Shown: positions 39,460 to 51,795 of the stretch, piece by piece
Numbering within the stretch: position 1 is the first letter of the stretch
How the letters are laid out: every line of letters begins with the position of its first letter
Source: Apostichopus japonicus
Lineage: Eukaryota > Echinodermata > Holothuroidea > Aspidochirotida > Stichopodidae
Direction of reading: 5' to 3'
Assembly: GCF_037975245.1 (NCBI RefSeq)
Contig: NC_092577.1
Location: 33,564,398-33,628,397, forward strand
DNA: 64,000 bases
The notes under the pieces: generated by a model
The model's database searches: none
Seen by the model: the letters and a program-made list of their open reading frames with translations, nothing else
Told to the model about the DNA's origin: nothing
Translations under genes and position numbers: made by a program

Positions 39460-42400
39460 TTGAACATGTTAGCCGTGTTCCACTACCTGCTTAATGGAAG
39501 TCGTCTAAAGTTTCGGGAACATGTTACCCGCAGACGGGTAAGATGCTACATAGCCCGTCTCGCGGGTAACATGTTCAATACTTACCCGTCTGAGTGGAAG
39601 TCTGAGTCTGGTCTGAGTGGAAGTCGTCTAAAGTTTCGGGATTATGTTACCCACCAGACGGGCTAAGAATTGAACATGTTACCCGTCTTCCACTAACTGG
39701 TTAATGGAAGTCGTCTAAAGTTTCGTGAACATGTTACCTACCAGACGGGTAAGATGCTACATAGCCCGTCTCGCGGGTAACATGTTCAATACTTACCCGT
39801 CTGGCGGGAAACATATTCCCGTCTTCCGGGAAAATATATGCTACTTAGCCCGTCTCGCGGGTAACAGACGGGTAAGTATTGAAAATGTTACCCGCGAGAC
39901 GGGCTAAGTATAGCATCTGACTGAGTGGAAGTCGTTTAAAGTTTCAAGATTATGTTACCCACCAGATGGGCTAAGAATTGAACATGTTAGCCGTGTTCCA
40001 CTACCTGCTTAATGGAAGTCGTCTAAAGTTTCGGGAACATGTTACCCGCAGACGGGTAAGATGCTACATAGCCCGTCTGGCGGGACACATATTCCCGTCT
40101 TCCGGGAAACTTTTTGCTACTTAGCCCGTCTCGCGGGTAACAGACGGGTAAGTATTGAAAATGTTACCCGCGAGACGGGCTAAGTACAGCATCTGACTGA
40201 GTGGAAGTCGTCTAAAGTTTCGGAAACATGTTACCCACCAGACCGGCTAAGAATTGAACATGTTACCCACCAGTCGGGCTGTGTAACATCTGACCCAGTT
40301 AGTGGAAGTCGTCTAAAGTTTCCCGGAAGACGGGAATTTATTTCCCGCCAGACGGGTAAGATGCTACATAGCCCGTCTCGCAGGTAACATGTTCAATAAT
40401 TACCCGTCTGACGGGAAAAATATTCCCGTCTTCTGGGAAACATATTCCCGTCTTCCGGGAAAATATATGCTACCTAGCCCGTCTCGCGGGTAACAGACGG
40501 GTAAGTATTGAAAATGTTACCCGAGAGACGGGCTACGTATAACATCTGTCTGAGTGGAAGTCGTCTAAAGTTTCGGGATTATGTTACCCACCAGACGGGC
40601 TAAGAATTGAACATGTTACCCGTCTTCCACTAACTGGTTAATGGAAGTCGTCTAAAGTTTCGTGAACATAATATCCACCAGACGGGCTAAGAATTGAACA
40701 TGTTAGCCGTGTTCCATTACCTGCTTAATGGAAGTCGTCTAAAGTTTCGGGAACATGTTACCCGCAGACGGGTAAGATGCTACATAGCCCGTCTCGCGGG
40801 TAACATGTTCAATACTTACCCGTCTGAGTGGAAGTCTGAGTCTGGTCTGAGTGGAAGTCGTCTAAAGTTTCGGGATTATGTTACCCACCAGACGGGCTAA
40901 GAATTGAACATGTTACCCGTCTTCCACTAACTGGTTAATGGAAATCGTCTAAAGTTTCGTGAACATGTTACCTACCAGACGGGTAAGATGCTACATAGCC
41001 CACGGTCTCGCGGGTAACATGTTCAATACTTACCCGTCTGGCGGGAAACATATTCCCGTCTTCGGGGAAAATATATGCTACTTAGCCCGTCTCGCGGGTA
41101 ACAGACGGGTAAGTATTGAAAATGTTACCCGCGAGACGGGCTAAGTATAGCATCTGACTGAGTGGAAGTCGTTTAAAGTTTCAAGATTATGTTACCCACC
41201 AGATGGGCTAAGAATTGAACATGTTAGCCGTGTTCCACTACCTGCTTAATGGAAGTCGTCTAAAGTTTCGGGAACATGTTACCCGCAGACGGGTAAGATG
41301 CTACATAGCCCGTCTGGCGGGACACATATTCCCGTCTTCCGGGAAACTTTTTGCTACTTAGCCCGTCTCGCGGGTAACAGACGGGTAAGTATTGAAAATG
41401 TTACCCGCGAGACGGGCTAAGTACAGCATCTGACTGAGTGGAAGTCGTCTAAAGTTTCGGAAACATGTTACCCACCAGACCGGCTAAGAATTGAACATGT
41501 TACCCACCAGTCGGGCTGTGTAACATCTGACCCAGTTAGTGGAAGTCGTCTAAAGTTTCCCGGAAGACGGGAATTTATTTCCCGCCAGACGGGTAAGATG
41601 CTACATAGCCCGTCTCGCAGGTAACATGTTCAATAATTACCCGTCTGACGGGAAAAATATTCCCGTCGTCTGGGAAACATATTCCCGTCTTCCGGGAAAA
41701 TATATGCTACCTAGCCCGTCTCGCGGGTAACAGACGGGTAAGTATTGAAAATGTTACCCGAGAGACGGGCTACGTATAACATCTGTCTGAGTGGAAGTCG
41801 TCTAAAGTTTCGGGATTATGTTACCCACCAGACGGGCTAAGAATTGAACATGTTACCCGTCTTCCACTAACTGGTTAATGGAAGTCGTCTAAAGTTTCGT
41901 GAACATAATATCCACCAGACGGGCTAAGAATTGAACATGTTAGCCGTGTTCCATTACCTGCTTAATGGAAGTCGTCTAAAGTTTCGGGAACATGTTACCC
42001 GCAGACGGGTAAGATGCTACATAGCCCGTCTCGCGGGTAACATGTTCAATACTTACCCGTCTGAGTGGAAGTCTGAGTCTGGTCTGAGTGGAAGTCGTCT
42101 AAAGTTTCGGGATTATGTTACCCACCAGACGGGCTAAGAATTGAACATGTTACCCGTCTTCCACTAACTGGTTAATGGAAGTCGTCTAAAGTTTCGTGAA
42201 CATGTTACCTACCAGACGGGTAAGATGCTACATAGCCCGTCTCGCGGGTAACATGTTCAATACTTACCCGTCTGGCGGGAAACATATTCCCGTCTTCGGG
42301 GAAAATATATGCTACTTAGCCCGTCTCGCGGGTAACAGACGGGTAAGTATTGAAAATGTTACCCGCGAGACGGGCTAAGTATAGCATCTGACTGAGTGGA

Positions 42401-43132
42401 AGTCGTTTAAAGTTTCAAGATTATGTTACCCACCAGATGGGCTAAGAATTGAACATGTTAGCCGTGTTCCACTACCTGCTTAATGGAAGTCGTCTAAAGT
42501 TTCGGGAACATGTTACCCGCAGACGGGTAAGATGCTACATAGCCCGTCTGGCGGGACACATATTCCCGTCTTCCGGGAAACTTTTTGCTACTTAGCCCGT
42601 CTCGCGGGTAACAGACGGGTAAGTATTGAAAATGTTACCCGCGAGACGGGCTAAGTACAGCATCTGACTGAGTGGAAGTCGTCTAAAGTTTCGGAAACAT
42701 GTTACCCACCAGACCGGCTAAGAATTGAACATGTTACCCACCAGTCGGGCTGTGTAACATCTGACCCAGTTAGTGGAAGTCGTCTAAAGTTTCCCGGAAG
42801 ACGGGAATTTATTTCCCGCCAGACGGGTAAGATGCTACATAGCCAGTCTCGCAGGTAACATGTTCAATAATTACCCGTCTGACGGGAAAAATATTCCCGT
42901 CTTCTGGGAAACATATTCCCGTCTTCCGGGAAAATATATGCTACCTAGCCCGTTTCGCGGGTAACAGACGGGTAAGTATTGAAAATGTTACCCGAGAGAC
43001 GGGCTACGTATAACATCTGTCTGAGTGGAAGTCGTCTAAAGTTTCGGGATTATGTTACCCACCAGACGGGCTAAGAATTGAACATGTTACCCGTCTTCCA
43101 CTAACTGGTTAATGGAAGTCGTCTAAAGTTTC
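39460..43132 (+). repeat. Higher-order repeat of about 1.235 kb
   Basis: A distinctive variant (ATGTTAGCCGTGTTCCA followed by CTGCTTAATGG) starts at about 39460, 40694 and 41931, spaced 1234 and 1237 bp, with the intervening variants in the same order. After 42196 the next matching variant comes 937 bp later (43133), consistent with loss of about 300 bp from the unit. Confidence 0.85.
42222..42389. repeat. Representative long hairpin in one satellite unit
   Basis: The arm 42222-42273 pairs with 42337-42389 over about 50 bp with one mismatch and a small indel. The loop is 63 bp and itself contains CCCGTCT and CGGG words. The GAAAATG/CATGTTC mismatch recurs in most units. Confidence 0.85.
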
Positions 43133-45579
43133 GTGAACATGTTACCTACCAGACGGGTAAGATGCTACATAGCCCGTCTCGCGGGTAACATGTTCAATAC
43201 TTACCCGTCTGGCGGGAAACATATTCCCGTCTTCGGGGAAAATATATGCTACTTAGCCCGTCTCGCGGGTAACAGACGGGTAAGTATTGAAAATGTTACC
43301 CGCGAGACGGGCTAAGTATAGCATCTGACTGAGTGGAAGTCGTTTAAAGTTTCAAGATTATGTTACCCACCAGATGGGCTAAGAATTGAACATGTTAGCC
43401 GTGTTCCACTACCTGCTTAATGGAAGTCGTCTAAAGTTTCGGGAACATGTTACCCGCAGACGGGTAAGATGCTACATAGCCCGTCTGGCGGGACACATAT
43501 TCCCGTCTTCCGGGAAACTTTTTGCTACTTAGCCCGTCTCGCGGGTAACAGACGGGTAAGTATTGAAAATGTTACCCGCGAGACGGGCTAAGTACAGCAT
43601 CTGACTGAGTGGAAGTCGTCTAAAGTTTCGGAAACATGTTACCCACCAGACCGGCTAAGAATTGAACATGTTACCCACCAGTCGGGCTGTGTAACATCTG
43701 ACCCAGTTAGTGGAAGTCGTCTAAAGTTTCCCGGAAGACGGGAATTTATTTCCCGCCAGACGGGTAAGATGCTACATAGCCCGTCTCGCAGGTAACATGT
43801 TCAATAATTACCCGTCTGACGGGAAAAATATTCCCGTCTTCTGGGAAACATATTCCCGTCTTCCGGGAAAATATATGCTACCTAGCCCGTCTCGCGGGTA
43901 ACAGACGGGTAAGTATTGAAAATGTTACCCGAGAGACGGGCTACGTATAACATCTGTCTGAGTGGAAGTCGTCTAAAGTTTCGGGATTATGTTACCCACC
44001 AGACGGGCTAAGAATTGAACATGTTACCCGTCTTCCACTAACTGGTTAATGGAAGTCGTCTAAAGTTTCGTGAACATAATATCCACCAGACGGGCTAAGA
44101 ATTGAACATGTTAGCCGTGTTCCATTACCTGCTTAATGGAAGTCGTCTAAAGTTTCGGGACCATGTTACCCGCAGACGGGTAAGATGCTACATAGCCCGT
44201 CTCGCGGGTAACATGTTCAATACTTACCCGTCTGAGTGGAAGTCTGAGTCTGGTCTGAGTGGAAGTCGTCTAAAGTTTCGGGATTATGTTACCCACCAGA
44301 CGGGCTAAGAATTGAACATGTTACCCGTCTTCCACTAACTGGTTAATGGAAGTCGTCTAAAGTTTCGGGAACATGTTACCCACCAGACGGGTAAGATGCT
44401 ACATAGCCCGTCTCGCGGGTAACATGTTCAATACTTACCAGTCTGGCGGGACACATATTCCCGTCTTCCGGGAAACTTTTTGCTACTTAGCCCGTCTCGC
44501 GGGTAACAGACGGGTAAGTATTGCAAATGTTACCCGCGAGACGGGCTAAGTATAGCATCTGACTGAGTGGAAGTCGTCTAAAGTTTTGGGATTATGTTAC
44601 CCACCAGACGGGCTAAGAATTGAACATGTTACCCACCAGTCGGGCTGTGTAACATCTGACCCAGTTAGTGGAAGTCGTCTAAAGTTTCCCGGAAGACGGG
44701 AATTTATTTCCCGCCAGACGGGTAAGATGCTACATAGCCCGTCTCGCAGGTAACATGTTCAATAATTACCCGTCTGACGGGAAAAATATTCCCGTCTTCT
44801 GGGAAACATATTCCCGTCTTCCGGGAAAATATATGCTACCTAGCCCGTCTCGCGGGTAACAGACGGGTAAGTATTGAAAATGTTACCCGCGAGACGGGCT
44901 ACGTATAACATCTGTCTGAGTGGAAGTCGTCTAAAGTTTCGGGATTATGTTACCCATCAGACGGGCTAAGAATTGAACATGTTACCCGTCTTCCACTGAA
45001 TGCTTAATGGAAGTCGTCTAAAGTTTCGGGAACATGTTACCCACCAGACGGGTAAGATGCTACATAGCCCGTCTGGCGGGTAACATGTTCAATACTTACC
45101 AGTCTGGCGGGACACATATTCCCGTCTTCCGGGAAACTTTTTGCTACTTAGCCCGTCTCGCGGGTAACAGACGGGTAAGTATTGCAAATGTTACCCGCGA
45201 GACGGGCTAAGTATAGCATCTGACTGAGTGGAAGTCGTCTAAAGTTTTGGGATTATGTTACCCACCAGACGGGCTAAGAATTGAACATGTTACCCACCAG
45301 TCGGGCTGTGTAACATCTGACCCAGTTAGTGGAAGTCGTCTAAAGTTTCCCGGAAGACGGGAATTTATTTCCCGCAAACGGGTAAGATGCTACATAGCCC
45401 GTCTCACGGGTAACATGTTCAATACTTACCCGTCTGGCGGGAAACATATTCCCGTCTTCTGGGAAACATATTCCCGTCTTCCGGGAAAATATATGCTACC
45501 TAGCCCGTCTCGCGGGTAACAGACGGGTAAGTATTGCAAATGTTACCCGCGAGACGGGCTAAGTGGAAGTCTGACTGAG

Positions 45580-48500
45580 TGGAAGTCGTCTAAAGTTTCG
45601 GAAACATGTTACCCAACAGACCGGCTAAGAATTGAACATGTTACCCACCAGTCGGGCTGTGTAACATCTGACCCAGTTAGTGGAAGTCGTCTAAAGTTTC
45701 CCGGAAGACGGGAATTTATTTCCCGCCAGACGGGTAAGATGCTACATAGCCCGTCTCGCGGGTAACATGTTCAATAATTACCCTTCTGACGGGAAACATA
45801 TTGCCGTCTTCTGGGAAACATATTCCCGTCTTCCGGGAAAATATATGCTACCTAGCCCGTCTCGCGGGTAACAGACGGGTAAGTATTAAAAAAGTTTCGG
45901 GATTATGTTACCCACCAGACGGGCTAAGAATTGAACATGTTACCCGTCTTCCACTGAATGCTTAATGGAAGTCGTCTAAAGTTTCGGGAACATGTTACCT
46001 ACCAGACGGGTAAGATGCTACATAGCCCGTCTCGCGGGTAACATGTTCAATACTTACCAGTCTGGCGGGACACATATTCCCGTCTTCCGGGAAACTTTTT
46101 GCTACTTAGCCCGTCTCGCGGGTAACAGACGGGTAAGTATTGGAAATGTTACCCGCGAGACGGGCTAAGTATAGCATCTGACTGAGTGGAAGTCGTCTAA
46201 AGTTTTGGGATTATGTTACCCACCAGACGGGCTAAGAATTGAACATATTACCCACCAGTCGGGCTGTGTTACATCTGACCCAGTTAGTGGAAGTCGTCTT
46301 AAGTTTCCCGGAAGACGGGAATTTATTTCCCGCCTGACGGGTAAGATGCTACATAGCCCGTCTCGCGGGTAACATGTTCAATACTTACCCGTCTGGCGGG
46401 AAACATATTCCCGTCTTCCGGGAAAATATATGCTACCTAGCCCGTCTCGCGGGTAACAGACGGGTAAGTATTGCAAATGTTACCCGCGAGACGGGCTAAG
46501 TAAAGCATCTGACTGAGTGGAAGTCGTCTAAAGTTTCGGAAACATGTTACACAACAGACCGGCTAAGAATTGAACATGTTACCCACCAGTCGGGCTGTGT
46601 AACATCTGACCCAGTTAGTGGAAGTCGTCTAAAGTTTCCCGGAAGACGGGAATTTATTTCCCGCAGACGGGTAGGATTCTACATAGCCCGTCTGGCGGGT
46701 AACATGTTCAATACTTACCCGTGTGGCGGGAAACATATTCCCGTCTTCCGGGAAACTATATGCTACATAGGCCGTCTCGCGGGTAACAGACGGGTAAGTA
46801 TTGCAAATGTTACCCGCGAGACGGGCTACGTATAACATCTGACTGAGTGGAAGTCGTCTAAAGTTTCGGGAACATAATACCTACCAGACGGGCTAAGAAT
46901 TGAACATGTTACCCGTGTTCCACTACCTGCTTAATGGAAGTCGTCTAAAGTTTCGGGAACATGTTACCCGCAGACGGGTAAGATGCTACATAGCCCGTCT
47001 GGCGGGACACATATTCCCGTCTTCCGGGAAACTTTTTGCTACTTAGCCCGTCTCGCGGGTAACAGACGGGTAAGTATTGAAAATGTTACCCGCGAGACGG
47101 GCTAAGTACAGCATCTGACTGAGTGGAAGTCGTCTAAAGTTTCGGAAACATGTTACCCACCAGACCGGCTAAGAATTGAACATGTTAACCACCAGTCGGG
47201 CTGTGTAACATCTGACCCAGTTAGTGGAAGTCGTCTAAAGTTTCCCGCCAGACGGGTAAGATGCTACATAGCCCGTCTCGCGGGTAACATGTTCAATACT
47301 TACCCGTCTGGCGGGAAACATATTCCCGTCTTCCGGGAAAATACATGCTACTTAGCCCGTCTCGCGGGTAACAGACGGGTAAGTATTGAAAATGTTACCC
47401 GCGAGACGGGCTAAGTATAGCATCTGACTGAGTGGAAGTCGTTTAAAGTTTCAAGATTATGTTACCCACCAGATGGGCTAAGAATTGAACATGTTAGCCG
47501 TGTTCCACTACCTGCTTAATGGAAGTCGTCTAAAGTTTCGGGAACATGTTACCCGCAGACGGGTAAGATGCTACATAGCCCGTCTGGCGGGACACATATT
47601 CCCGTCTTCCGGGAAACTTTTTGCTACTTAGCCCGTCTCGCGGGTAACAGACGGGTAAGTATTGAAAATGTTACCCGCGAGACGGGCTAAGTACAGCATC
47701 TGACTGAGTGGAAGTCGTCTAAAGTTTCGGAAACATGTTACCCACCAGACCGGCTAAGAATTGAACATGTTAACCACCAGTCGGGCTGTGTAACATCTGA
47801 CCCAGTTAGTGGAAGTCGTCTAAAGTTTCCCGGAAGACGGGAATTTATTTCCCGCCAGACGGGTAAGATGCTACATAGCCCGTCTCGCGGGTAACATGTT
47901 CAATAATTACCCGTCTGACGGGAAAAATATTCCCGTCTTCTGGGAAACATATTCCCGTCTTCCGGGAAAGTATATGCTACCTAGCCCGTCTCGCGGGTAA
48001 CAGACGGGTAAGTATTGAATGAACATGTTACCCACCAGACGGGTAAGATGCTACATAGCCCGTCTGGCGGGTAACATGTTCAATACTTACCCGTCTGGCG
48101 GGAAACATATTCCCGTCTTCCGGGAAACTATATGCTACTTAGACCGTCTCGCGGGTAACAGACGGGTAAGTATTGAAAATGTTACCCGCGAGGCGGGCTA
48201 AGTAAAGCATCTGACTGAGTGGAAGTCGTCTAAAGTTTCCCGGAAGACGGGAATTTATTTCCCGCCAGACGGGTAAGATGCTACATAGCCCGTCTCGCGG
48301 GTAACATGTTCAATAATTACCCTTCTGACGGGAAACATATTGCCGTCTTCTGGGAAACATATTCCCGTCTTCCGGGAAAATATATGCTACCTAGCCCGTC
48401 TCGCGGGTAACAGACGGGTAAGTATTAAAAAAGTTTCGGGATTATGTTACCCACCAGACGGGCTAAGAATTGAACATGTTACCCGTCTTCCACTGAATGC

Positions 48501-51500
48501 TTAATGGAAGTCGTCTAAAGTTTCGGGAACATGTTACCCACCAGACGGGTAAGATGCTACATAGCCCGTCTCGCGGGTAACATGTTCAATACTTACCAGT
48601 CTGGCGGGACACATATTCCCGTCTTCCGGGAAACTTTTTGCTACTTAGCCCGTCTCGCGGGTAACAGACGGGTAAGTATTGCAAATGTTACCCGCGAGAC
48701 GGGCTAAGTATAGCATCTGACTGAGTGGAAGTCGTCTAAAGTTTCGGAAACATGTTACCCAACAGACCGGCTAAGAATTGAACATGTTACCCACCAGTCG
48801 GGCTGTGTAACATCTGACCCAGTTAGTGGAAGTCGTCTAAAGTTTCCCGGAAGACGGGAATTTATTTCCCGCCAGACGGGTAAGATGCTACATAGCCCGT
48901 CTCGCGGGTAACATGTTCAATAATTACCCTTCTGACGGGAAACATATTGCCGTCTTCTGGGAAACATATTCCCGTCTTCCGGGAAAATATATGCTACCTA
49001 GCCCGTCTCGCGGGTAACAGACGGGTAAGTATTAAAAAAGTTTCGGGATTATGTTACCCACCAGACGGGCTAAGAATTGAACATGTTACCCGTCTTCCAC
49101 TGAATGCTTAATGGAAGTCGTCTAAAGTTTCGGGAACATGTTACCTACCAGACGGGTAAGATGCTACATAGCCCGTCTGGCGGGTAACATGTTCAATACT
49201 TACCAGTCTGGCGGGACACATATTCCCGTCTTCCGGGAAACTTTTTGCTACTTAGCCCGTCTCGCGGGTAACAGACGGGTAAGTATTGGAAATGTTACCC
49301 GCGAGACGGGCTAAGTATAGCATCTGACTGAGTGGAAGTCGTCTAAAGTTTTGGGATTATGTTACCCACCAGACGGGCTAAGAATTGAACATATTACCCA
49401 CCAGTCGGGCTGTGTTACATCTGACCCAGTTAGTGGAAGTCGTCTTAAGTTTCCCGGAAGACGGGAATTTATTTCCCGCCTGACGGGTAAGATGCTACAT
49501 AGCCCGTCTCGCGGGTAACATGTTCAATAATTACCCGTCTGGCGGGAAACATATTCCCGTCTTCCGGGAAAATATATGCTACCTAGCCCGTCTCGCGGGT
49601 AACAGACGGGTAAGTATTGCAAATGTTACCCGCGAGACGGGCTAAGTAAAGCATCTGACTGAGTGGAAGTCGTCTAAAGTTTCGGAAACATGTTACACAA
49701 CAGACCGGCTAAGAATTGAACATGTTACCCACCAGTCGGGCTGTGTAACATCTGACCCAGTTAGTGGAAGTCGTCTAAAGTTTCCCGGAAGACGGGAATT
49801 TATTTCCCGCAGACGGGTAGGATTCTACATAGCCCGTCTGGCGGGTAACATGTTCAATACTTACCCGTGTGGCGGGAAACATATTCCCGTCTTCCGGGAA
49901 ACTATATGCTACATAGGCCGTCTCGCGGGTAACAGACGGGTAAGTATTGCAAATGTTACCCGCGAGACGGGCTACGTATAACATCTGACTGAGTGGAAGT
50001 CGTCTAAAGTTTCGGGAACATAATACCTACCAGACGGGCTAAGAATTGAACATGTTACCCGTGTTCCACTACCTGCTTAATGGAAGTCGTCTAAAGTTTC
50101 GGGAACATGTTACCCGCAGACGGGTAAGATGCTACATAGCCCGTCTGGCGGGACACATATTCCCGTCTTCCGGGAAACTTTTTGCTACTTAGCCCGTCTC
50201 GCGGGTAACAGACGGGTAAGTATTGAAAATGTTACCCGCGAGACGGGCTAAGTACAGCATCTGACTGAGTGGAAGTCGTCTAAAGTTTCGGAAACATGTT
50301 ACCCACCAGACCGGCTAAGAATTGAACATGTTAACCACCAGTCGGGCTGTGTAACATCTGACCCAGTTAGTGGAAGTCGTCTAAAGTTTCCCGCCAGACG
50401 GGTAAGATGCTACATAGCCCGTCTCGCGGGTAACATGTTCAATACTTACCCGTCTGGCGGGAAACATATTCCCGTCTTCCGGGAAAATACATGCTACTTA
50501 GCCCGTCTCGCGGGTAACAGACGGGTAAGTATTGAAAATGTTACCCGCGAGACGGGCTAAGTATAGCATCTGACTGAGTGGAAGTCGTTTAAAGTTTCAA
50601 GATTATGTTACCCACCAGATGGGCTAAGAATTGAACATGTTAGCCGTGTTCCACTACCTGCTTAATGGAAGTCGTCTAAAGTTTCGGGAACATGTTACCC
50701 GCAGACGGGTAAGATGCTACATAGCCCGTCTGGCGGGACACATATTCCCGTCTTCCGGGAAACTTTTTGCTACTTAGCCCGTCTCGCGGGTAACAGACGG
50801 GTAAGTATTGAAAATGTTACCCGCGAGACGGGCTAAGTACAGCATCTGACTGAGTGGAAGTCGTCTAAAGTTTCGGAAACATGTTACCCACCAGACCGGC
50901 TAAGAATTGAACATGTTAACCACCAGTCGGGCTGTGTAACATCTGACCCAGTTAGTGGAAGTCGTCTAAAGTTTCCCGGAAGACGGGAATTTATTTCCCG
51001 CCAGACGGGTAAGATGCTACATAGCCCGTCTCGCGGGTAACATGTTCAATAATTACCCGTCTGACGGGAAAAATATTCCCGTCTTCTGGGAAACATATTC
51101 CCGTCTTCCGGGAAAATATATGCTACCTAGCCCGTCTCGCGGGTAACAGACGGGTAAGTATTGAATGAACATGTTACCCACCAGACGGGTAAGATGCTAC
51201 ATAGCCCGTCTGGCGGGTAACATGTTCAATACTTACCCGTCTGGCGGGAAACATATTCCCGTCTTCCGGGAAACTATATGCTACTTAGACCGTCTCGCGG
51301 GTAACAGACGGGTAAGTATTGAAAATGTTACCCGCGAGGCGGGCTAAGTAAAGCATCTGACTGAGTGGAAGTCGTCTAAAGTTTCCCGGAAGACGGGAAT
51401 TTATTTCCCGCCAGACGGGTAAGATGCTACATAGCCCGTCTCGCGGGTAACATGTTCAATAATTACCCTTCTGACGGGAAACATATTGCCGTCTTCTGGG

Positions 51501-51623
51501 AAACATATTCCCGTCTTCCGGGAAAATATATGCTACCTAGCCCGTCTCGCGGGTAACAGACGGGTAAGTATTAAAAAAGTTTCGGGATTATGTTACCCAC
51601 CAGACGGGCTAAGAATTGAACAT
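45580..51623 (+). repeat. Higher-order repeat of 3146 bp, two adjacent copies
   Basis: Rare variants recur at exactly 3146 bp: ATTAAAAAAGTTTCGGG at 45885/49031 and 48424/51570, GTAGGATTCTACATAG at about 46670/49816, TATTGAATGAACATG at about 48013/51159, and GTCGTCTTAAG at about 46293/49439. The copies are nearly identical, so amplification is recent or homogenisation active. Copy two is interrupted at 51624. Confidence 0.88.
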
Positions 51624-51795
51624 GAATTTGAATAAATTGAATAAATTCCCGTCTTCCGGGAAACTTTAGACGACTTCCACTAACTGGGTCAGATGTTACA
51701 CAGCCCGACTGGTGGGTAACATGTTCAATTCTTAGCCGGTCTGTTGTGTAACATGTTTCCGAAACTTTAGACGACTTCCACTCAGTCAGATGCTA
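51624..51795 (-). repeat. Inverted block inside the satellite
   Basis: After AATTTGAATAAATTGAATAA, which is found nowhere else in the array, about 150 bp (from about 51646) read as the reverse complement of normal units (GGAAACTTTAGACGACTTCC, then CACTCAGTCAGATGC). The array then resumes in its usual orientation at the point matching 48553 of the previous higher-order copy, so the block replaces about 73 bp of that copy. Confidence 0.9.
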
